Below, in pieces: positions 58,145 to 64,000 of a stretch of DNA of 64,000 bases (position 1 is the first letter of the stretch; every line of letters starts with the position of its first letter). The translations under genes and the position numbers were made by a program. The notes below the pieces were generated by a model. It made no database searches and had not been told where the DNA came from. It was given only the letters and a program-made list of their open reading frames with translations. Source of the DNA: an uncultured Prevotellaceae bacterium (lineage in GTDB: Bacteria; Bacteroidota; Bacteroidia; Bacteroidales; Muribaculaceae); the NCBI GenBank assembly GCA_900317325.1, contig ONGE01000006.1:1-64000 (forward strand). The letters run 5' to 3'.

Positions 58145-61100
58145 TTACTTGACAGCTGTTGCAAGAGCAGCCTCCTTCTTGTCGCTGCGACGGGCAATCC
58201 AGTAAGCCACGGGCGAAGCGATGAACAGTGAGGAGCAGGTACCGATGATGACACCGAGGATCATCGCGAAGATGAAGCTGCGGATTGAAGCACCACCGAA
58301 GATCAACATGATGATGAGCACGAGCAAGGTCGTGATAGAGGTCATCATGGTACGTGACAGCGTGCTGCACAGGGCCTTGTTGAAGGTGGTGTACAGACTC
58401 TGCTTGGGATAGAGCGAGCGGTACTCACGCACACGGTCGAATACAACCACGGTATCGTTCACCTGATAACCGATAACGGTCAGGATAGCGGCGATGAAGG
58501 TCTGGTCGATCTCCATGGAGAAGGGCAGCAGGCCGTGCAGGTTGTAGAATCCGATAACCATGAAAGTGGTGAATGCTACTGCAGCCAAGGCACCGATAGA
58601 GAAGGCGATGTTGCGGAAGCGGAACAGGATGTACAGTGCCATTGCGATCAATGAGAACAGCACAGCCCAAACGGCCTCACGGGTCATATCGCTAGCGATG
58701 CTCGGGCCGACGGTCTCGCTGGAGACAACACCGACGCTCTCGTTAGACATGCTGAAGTCTTCCTTGGTCATGTTGCCGAGGTCACTCTTCAGGCCCTCAT
58801 AGAGCTTACCCATGATCTCGTCGTCAACACCCTCGGCATTGTCCTCGATCTTGTAGTTGGTCGAGATGCGCACCTTGGTGTCGTTGTCGATGGTGATGAC
58901 AGAGGTGGTAGCACCGGGGAACTGGTTTTCGAGCTGTGACTCGAGCGCCTGGGTTGAAACGGGATGATCAAATTGTACAACGAAGTTGCGACCACCCGAG
59001 AAGTCAATACCACGCTGGAGACCACGAAGGCCGAACAACAGACCCATCACGACGATGAATGCCAGAACGAAGATCGAGGTCTTCTTGGCAGCGCCCATGA
59101 AGTTGAACGAAACGTTCTCCATGAGGTTGCGGGTGAGCGGGGTGTTGAAGGTCATCTTGTCGAAGGTGCCCTTGTTGACGAAGTGCTCCATCACGAGGCG
59201 CGTAGCAAACACAGCGGTGAAGAACGAGCAGCAGATACCGATCACCAGTGTAACGGCAAAACCGCGGATGGGACCCGAGCCGAGCAGGATCAGGATGATA
59301 CCGGTGATGATGGTGGTCAAGTTGGAGTCAAAGATGGCCGAGAAGGCATTCTTGTAACCATCGCTGACGGCAGCCTTGAGGCCCTTACCGGCACGCAATT
59401 CCTCCTTACAACGCTCGAAAATCAGCACGTTGGCGTCCACTGCCATACCGAGGGTGAGCACGATACCGGCGATACCCGGCAGGGTGAGCACGCTCTGGAA
59501 CGAAGCGAGGATACCCATGGTGAAGAACAGGTTGAGAATCAGACCGAGGTTGGCAATCGAACCAGCCTGCCAGCCATAAGCACACCACATGAAGCACATC
59601 AGGACGATGAGCGCGATGATGAATGACCAGAAACCCTTCTCGATGGATTCCTTACCCAGCGACGGGCCGATCACGCTTTCACTAGCAACATTGACACGTG
59701 CCACCATCTTACCAGACTCGAGCACGTTTGCAAGGTCGTTAGCCTCCTCGAGGGTGAATTTACCGCTGATCTGCGAGCGGCCACCATCGATCTGGCTGTT
59801 CACGTTGGGGAACGAGTAAACCTGATCGTCAAGGACGATGGCGATAGCCTTACCGATGTTCTGACCGGTGATGCGGCTCCAGTTACGGGCGCCCTCATCG
59901 TTCATGGTCATCGATACGACCTGACCCTGCAGGTTGTCGAACTCGCTGGTAGCACGGGTCACAACGTCACCGTTGAGGACGGGCTGACCATTGACGGTGC
60001 GCAGAGCAACGAGCTGGAAAGCCTCGTGGCCACCCTGCATCTTCTCGGGCTTAACGGTCCAAGCCAGCTTCAGGTCGGCGGGCAGGATGGTCTTGGCCAG
60101 ATCGGAACGGATGATGGCATTTACCCTGGCAGTGTCGCCAGCGCTCACATAACCCACAACGGGTGAGCTGCCAGCAGCACCGAGCATAGCTTCAAAGCCG
60201 GTGAGCTGAGCGAGTGTGAGGGCTTCTTCCTTGGCGGGCTGGGTCTTAGCCTTAGCGGCATCGGCCTTGGCCTGCTCGGCCTTAGCAGCAGAGTCGGCCT
60301 TAGCGTCCTGAGCAGGAGCTGCAGCCTCATCGGCAGCGGGCTGCTCGGCCTGAGCTTCGGCAGCAGCGGTCGTCTTGTTGGCCTGAGCCTGGTCGCTGAG
60401 CTGACGGAGCGGCGTAGCGATATCGGCAAGCGTATAGGTCTCGTAGAACTCCAGGTTGGCAGCGCCCTGCAACAGTTTGCGCACGCGCTCGGGTTCCTTC
60501 ACACCCGGGAGCTCGAGCAGGATACGACCTGTGCTCTGGAGCTTCTGGATATTGGGTTGAACGACACCGAAGCGGTCGATACGGTTACGGAGCACCTTAT
60601 AGGAATTGTCAACCATGCTGTTGACCTCATCCTTGAGGATGTTCTGCACTTCACCTTCGGAAGCGTTGGGCTTTTCTTTGATTTTCGGGATATTGCGGAA
60701 AATCTGTGCCAAGTTGCCCTCGGGTGCGAGTTTCTTGTACTCCTTGCAGAAGGAGCCCACGAAGTCGTCCTGAGCGGTCTGGTTCTTGAGCACATTGTCA
60801 ATAGCCTGGTTAAACTTCTTGTCGGGATTGTTGTTCGCAAGAGCGCGCAAGATGTCGGGAACGGAGATTTGCAGAATCACGTTCATACCACCTTTCAAGT
60901 CGAGGCCGAGGCCCAACTCTTTCTCACGAACCTGTTGGAAAGTGTAGTAATTAAGGTACACCTTCTCTTTAGCAAGAGAGTCCAGATACTCATTCAAAGC
61001 GGTCTTGTACTTCTCGTTGCTGGTGTCGGCGCTCTTAATGCCGGCAACAGTGAGAGCTTTCTGCTCAGCCTTTCTCAGATGGTGAGTGCTCACGATCGAG

Positions 61101-61171
61101 AACGAAAGATAGAACAGACAGATCAAGATCAGTAAAACAGTAAGGACTCTAATAAAACCTTTTGTTTGCAT
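58145..61171 (-). CDS. secDF: Fused SecD/SecF protein translocase subunit
   Basis: A 1008-aa inner-membrane protein that uses the proton gradient to help preproteins move across via SecYEG. The SecD half (about 1-660) starts with one transmembrane helix and DLKGGMNVIL, includes a large periplasmic P1 domain interrupted by an Ala/Gln/Lys-rich insertion (about 265-320), and ends with membrane helices containing GMAVDANVLIFERCKEEL. The SecF half (about 680-1008) has GIDFSGGRNFVVQFD and GYQVNDTVVVFDRVRE. Fusion is the rule in Bacteroidetes. A TATATTTG box is at 61239-61246. Confidence 0.96.
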   Translation of the reverse strand: MQTKGFIRVLTVLLILICLFYLSFSIVSTHHLRKAEQKALTVAGIKSADTSNEKYKTALNEYLDSLAKEKVYLNYYTFQQVREKELGLGLDLKGGMNVILQISVPDILRALANNNPDKKFNQAIDNVLKNQTAQDDFVGSFCKEYKKLAPEGNLAQIFRNIPKIKEKPNASEGEVQNILKDEVNSMVDNSYKVLRNRIDRFGVVQPNIQKLQSTGRILLELPGVKEPERVRKLLQGAANLEFYETYTLADIATPLRQLSDQAQANKTTAAAEAQAEQPAADEAAAPAQDAKADSAAKAEQAKADAAKAKTQPAKEEALTLAQLTGFEAMLGAAGSSPVVGYVSAGDTARVNAIIRSDLAKTILPADLKLAWTVKPEKMQGGHEAFQLVALRTVNGQPVLNGDVVTRATSEFDNLQGQVVSMTMNDEGARNWSRITGQNIGKAIAIVLDDQVYSFPNVNSQIDGGRSQISGKFTLEEANDLANVLESGKMVARVNVASESVIGPSLGKESIEKGFWSFIIALIVLMCFMWCAYGWQAGSIANLGLILNLFFTMGILASFQSVLTLPGIAGIVLTLGMAVDANVLIFERCKEELRAGKGLKAAVSDGYKNAFSAIFDSNLTTIITGIILILLGSGPIRGFAVTLVIGICCSFFTAVFATRLVMEHFVNKGTFDKMTFNTPLTRNLMENVSFNFMGAAKKTSIFVLAFIVVMGLLFGLRGLQRGIDFSGGRNFVVQFDHPVSTQALESQLENQFPGATTSVITIDNDTKVRISTNYKIEDNAEGVDDEIMGKLYEGLKSDLGNMTKEDFSMSNESVGVVSSETVGPSIASDMTREAVWAVLFSLIAMALYILFRFRNIAFSIGALAAVAFTTFMVIGFYNLHGLLPFSMEIDQTFIAAILTVIGYQVNDTVVVFDRVREYRSLYPKQSLYTTFNKALCSTLSRTMMTSITTLLVLIIMLIFGGASIRSFIFAMILGVIIGTCSSLFIASPVAYWIARRSDKKEAALATAVK

Positions 61172-61238
61172 CTGTTTGAAATGTGAATTATTTAATTAAA
61201 TTTTGTTAAATTCCGTTTCATTTGACTTTTTCAGCCTG

Positions 61239-61246
61239 CAAATATA
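61239..61246 (-). promoter_or_regulatory. -7 box of secDF
   Basis: TATATTTG on the minus strand, about 68 bp upstream of the start. The remaining gap 61172-61497 holds AT-rich sequence and the terminator below. Confidence 0.55.
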
Positions 61247-61408
61247 CATCTTTTTCTTCACGTGGGGCATAAAAAAAGCAAGTTTTTGTATTACACCTTA
61301 TTTTATTAAGGCAAAAACGATGATTTTAGTGCTTTTTATCACTGATTTTGATAGTAAATTGGTTTTTGTGCTGTCAGATTGGTCGTGTCACGGGTTAAAG
61401 TGAACCAA

Positions 61409-61448
61409 AACGCCGCACCGAAAAAAGTGTCATTTTCGGTGCGGCGTT
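61409..61448. terminator. Terminator of the aldo/keto reductase gene
   Basis: AACGCCGCACCGAAAA pairs perfectly with TTTTCGGTGCGGCGTT around an 8-nt loop, with T-rich flanks both ways. Confidence 0.88.
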
Positions 61449-61497
61449 TGACTTTTTCTTGTGTTTTTTGCCCCGAGTGGGCTCATTGAGCCACAAA

Positions 61498-62946
61498 TCA
61501 GGCTTCGAGTCCGCGGTCGATGTTGCGCTTGAGAGCCTCGACGTAGTTGTTGATGCGCTCCATTTCCCTGGGAATCGGGATGCGCTGCGGGCAATGCTCG
61601 ACACACTTTCCGCAGCCGACGCAGTGGTCGGCCTGTCGCAGTTTGGGTACAGTGCGGTCATAGCCGATGAGGAATGCCTTGCGAGCACGGGCATAGTCCG
61701 GATCGTTGCGGTCACGCGAGAGGTTGCCCTCGGCGATGCACTTGTTGTAGTGTGTGAGCACACCCGGGATGTCGATGCCGTAAGGGCACGGCATGCAGTA
61801 CTTGCAGTCGTTGCAGGGGATGGTGTTATAGCCCACGATCTCATCGGCAACACCATAGAGGAAGTCTTTCTCCTCGTCGGTCAACTCCTCGAGGGGGCAA
61901 TAGGTGCACAGGTTCTCCTTGAGGTGCTCCATGTAGGTCATGCCGCTGAGGACGGTGAGCACGCGGGGGAACGAGCCGGCAAAGCGGAAAGCCCATGAAG
62001 CCAGGGAGCGCTCGGGGTCACGCTCCAGTATCTTGCGGGCCAGGGGCTGGGGCAACGACGCGAGTCGTCCACCCAGCAGGGGCTCCATGATGACAGCGGG
62101 GATGCCGCGCTTGTCGAGTTCGTTATAGAGGTACTCGGCATTGGTATTCTCCTCATTGAAATCCTTGGCATGTCTCCAGTCCAGGTAGTTCAGCTCAATC
62201 TGCACGAAGTCCCACTTGTACTTGTCGTGGTTCTCAAGCAGGTAGTCAAACACGGCGATTTCACCATGATAGGAGAATCCCAGGTTGCGGATGATGCCTT
62301 TCTCGCGCTGCTCCAACAGGTAATCCAGGATGCCGTTGTAGATGTAACGCTTCCTGAAAAGTTCCATAGCCTCCTCGCCGGTGCCGCCGCCGATGGAGTG
62401 TAGCAACATGTAGTCGATGTAATCGACCTGCAGTTCCTTGAGAGAGTTCTGGAACATCTCGATGCTGGCCGCACGAGTCTGAGTCTCGGGGGCGAAGTTG
62501 GAGAGCTTGGTGGCGATGAAGAACTTGTCGCGGGCGTGGCGGCTCAGGGCGATGCCCGTGGCGTGTTCGCTCAGGCCCTTGCTATAGGCAGGTGACGTGT
62601 CGAAGTAGTTCACGCCGTGCTCGATGGCGTAGTCGATCTGCTTGTTGACCATTTCCTGGTCGATCACGGCATCGTTGTCGCGTCCGAAGGGTTTGCCGTT
62701 GGTTGCAGGCAGGCGCATCATGCCGTAACCCAGGATGGAGACTTTCTCCTTGGTCTTGGGATTCTCGCGATAGGTCATCTTGCCCACAGGAGGTTCCTTG
62801 CCCGGTCCCTTCTTGTCATCACCCGATGCGCAACTCACGATTACGGGCGCTGTCGCTGCTGCGGTACCCAGTCCCAATGCTTTAAGAAACGTGCGGCGAT
62901 TCAGAGTCTTGCCGCCCAGTTTATCATTGTGCTTATTGTCGTTCAT
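61498..62946 (-). CDS. Tat-exported Fe-S aldo/keto reductase
   Basis: A 482-aa protein. The N-terminus has a twin-arginine signal (NRRTFLKALG) followed by a hydrophobic stretch. The aldo/keto reductase barrel (about 55-355) shows YFDTSPAYSKG with the catalytic Asp/Tyr, IATKLSNF and LLHSIGGG. Two C-terminal 4Fe-4S motifs are clear: CNDCKYCMPCPYG and CVGCGKCVEHCPQ. Together with the downstream-encoded polyferredoxin it should pass electrons across or along the membrane. Electron donor and substrate unknown. Confidence 0.9.
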   Translation of the reverse strand: MNDNKHNDKLGGKTLNRRTFLKALGLGTAAATAPVIVSCASGDDKKGPGKEPPVGKMTYRENPKTKEKVSILGYGMMRLPATNGKPFGRDNDAVIDQEMVNKQIDYAIEHGVNYFDTSPAYSKGLSEHATGIALSRHARDKFFIATKLSNFAPETQTRAASIEMFQNSLKELQVDYIDYMLLHSIGGGTGEEAMELFRKRYIYNGILDYLLEQREKGIIRNLGFSYHGEIAVFDYLLENHDKYKWDFVQIELNYLDWRHAKDFNEENTNAEYLYNELDKRGIPAVIMEPLLGGRLASLPQPLARKILERDPERSLASWAFRFAGSFPRVLTVLSGMTYMEHLKENLCTYCPLEELTDEEKDFLYGVADEIVGYNTIPCNDCKYCMPCPYGIDIPGVLTHYNKCIAEGNLSRDRNDPDYARARKAFLIGYDRTVPKLRQADHCVGCGKCVEHCPQRIPIPREMERINNYVEALKRNIDRGLEA

Positions 62947-62969
62947 AATTGTCTTGTGCTAAGGAGTGA

Positions 62970-64000
62970 TTAAATCTGGCTATGTACCTCGTGTCCCTCG
63001 ACAAAGATGGCGCTGAATGGCCTAGCCGGGCACACATACTCGCAAGTGCCGCAACCGATGCACATCGCGCTGTTGACGGCGGGCACCATGGGCGATTCCT
63101 CGTCATCGGGATTGCTGGGCACCATCATGATGGCACCGGCAGGACAATGGCGTGCACAGTTGCCGCAGCTCACGCCATCGGAGAGGACGATGCAGTTTTC
63201 CTTCACCCAGACGGCATGTCCGAGGATGGTCGAGGACTTCTCGGCAACGGTAATGGGCTTGATGGCACCGGTGGGACAAACCGTGGAGCACTCGACGCAC
63301 TCGGGGCGGCATGCTCCGCGCTCGAAGCTCAATTCGGGCTGCATCAGGCGCATCGGGTCACTGGAGGGACGCAACACACCGTTGGGGCACTTGGCGACAC
63401 ACAACTGACAGGCGGTGCAGTGCTGAGCGAAGTTGCGCGCGCTCACCGAGCCGGGAGGCGTCAACGGCGTCGAGCGCTTGGCAGGCTTCTTGTCCTCGAT
63501 GATGGCAAGACCACCGTCGACCTTCTTGGCTGCCTGGGCCAGAGCGATGTCGGCCCCGACGACGGCGGCTCCCACCAGGAAGGCACGACGGGCCGTGTCG
63601 GCATTCTGCTCGTCGCCACCAGCCGTCACGGGCCGGGCCACGGCTTTGGGGTGTCCATAGTGGAGCGCGCCGAAGTTGCATTTCTCCAGGCAGTTGCCGC
63701 AGGTCACGCATCGCGTGTAGTCCACCTTATGGGTCTTGAAGTCGATGCAGGACGCCTTGCAGTTCTTGGTGCACAGGCTGCACGACTTGCACTTGTCGGC
63801 ATCAAAATATACCTTGAACCAAGAGAAACGTGCCAACTGGGCCAGGATGGTACCCACTGGGCAGATGGTGTTGCAATAGGTGCGTCCGCCGCGCCAAGCC
63901 AGCACCACAATGATGATGAACGTGGCCAGGGCGATGATGAAGGTGGGCAGCGACTTCATCCACACGTCCACACTGTAGAACGTGTAGCTGTCGATGCGCT
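62970..64000 (-). CDS. NapH/NosR-like membrane polyferredoxin (5' end outside the window)
   Basis: The frame is open to the right edge; 333 codons from an in-frame GTG are seen, and coding continues upstream of it, so the start lies beyond 64000. The visible part has one transmembrane helix (FIIALATFIIIVVLAW), then CNTICPVG and a series of 4Fe-4S motifs: CKSCSLCTKNC, CVTCGNCLEKC, CTACQLCVAKC, CVECSTVC, CGNCARHC and CIGCGTCEYVC. This is the layout of membrane polyferredoxins that feed electrons to oxidoreductases; it lies 23 bp before the Fe-S aldo/keto reductase and is likely in the same operon. Confidence 0.88.
   Translation of the reverse strand, partial: RIDSYTFYSVDVWMKSLPTFIIALATFIIIVVLAWRGGRTYCNTICPVGTILAQLARFSWFKVYFDADKCKSCSLCTKNCKASCIDFKTHKVDYTRCVTCGNCLEKCNFGALHYGHPKAVARPVTAGGDEQNADTARRAFLVGAAVVGADIALAQAAKKVDGGLAIIEDKKPAKRSTPLTPPGSVSARNFAQHCTACQLCVAKCPNGVLRPSSDPMRLMQPELSFERGACRPECVECSTVCPTGAIKPITVAEKSSTILGHAVWVKENCIVLSDGVSCGNCARHCPAGAIMMVPSNPDDEESPMVPAVNSAMCIGCGTCEYVCPARPFSAIFVEGHEVHSQI

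Overview
The window looks like chromosomal DNA from a gut or rumen member of the Bacteroidales. Promoters carry the Bacteroidetes -7 box TAnnTTTG (often TATCTTTGC), usually with a TTG or TTTG about 20 bp upstream. The gene families point the same way: fused SecDF, DUF4834 and DUF4923 proteins, a LytS/LytTR pair, reverse rubrerythrin, a long NagB/PIG-L protein, and a secreted protein with a Por-type C-terminus. Base composition (roughly mid-50s % G+C) and the style of the secreted proteins suggest Muribaculaceae or Prevotellaceae; the family is an inference.

Layout. 1-4.5 kb: 5' part of mfd, an orphan P-loop-like protein and a CtpA-type S41 protease. 4.7-10.3 kb: two identical tRNA-Asn genes, then pdxJ-exbB-exbD-tonB (vitamin B6 synthesis plus an energised envelope motor), then a LytS/LytTR two-component pair. 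10.6-20 kb: tRNA-Leu, an LTA-synthase-like sulfatase, a PDDEXK nuclease, a GH3-family enzyme, small envelope proteins, a glycosyltransferase and a FadL/OmpP1-type porin. 20-33 kb: pyrH, a TPR protein, two zinc-ribbon membrane proteins, a succinyl-CoA:acetate-type CoA-transferase, pgi, a GNAT-like protein, a secreted T9SS-like protein and a pseudouridine catabolism cluster (psuG, PfkB kinase, esterase). 33-39.5 kb: SDR, ribF, upp, nadB, then psd-pssA-DUF4834 on the other strand. 39.9-42.3 kb: an uncharacterised set of a 55-aa basic protein, a VWA protein and a coiled-coil protein. 42.4-53.3 kb: NagB-like/PIG-L fusion, CPBP protease, esterase, MATE pump, SOD overlapping a secreted papain-like protein, an adhesin-like GIN-domain lipoprotein, mscL, gapA, rubredoxin and rubrerythrin. 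58-64 kb: secDF, an Fe-S aldo/keto reductase and a polyferredoxin.

The main accessory feature lies at about 53.48-58.02 kb. It is a compact 4.5-kb integrative element inserted at the 3' end of a tRNA-Arg(CCT) gene. It has a 15-bp direct repeat of the tRNA end, paired GTGCAAYTTTT sites 11 bp apart near each end, a tyrosine recombinase, an excisionase-like protein, two overlapping unknown genes, and a roughly 1.1-kb region of little or no coding sequence with iteron-like TGTACACC repeats, an AT-rich stretch and degenerate 35-bp repeats. It resembles an integrated plasmid or satellite with its own origin.

A second unusual feature is the density of small repeats between genes: palindromes with different 6-8 bp stems but always a 3-nt loop, a CACGCTAAGGCGCTAAG family, ACGGAAATA-type arrays, CTAGAT and GGTTAAA arrays, and a 17-bp tandem array next to a long cruciform.
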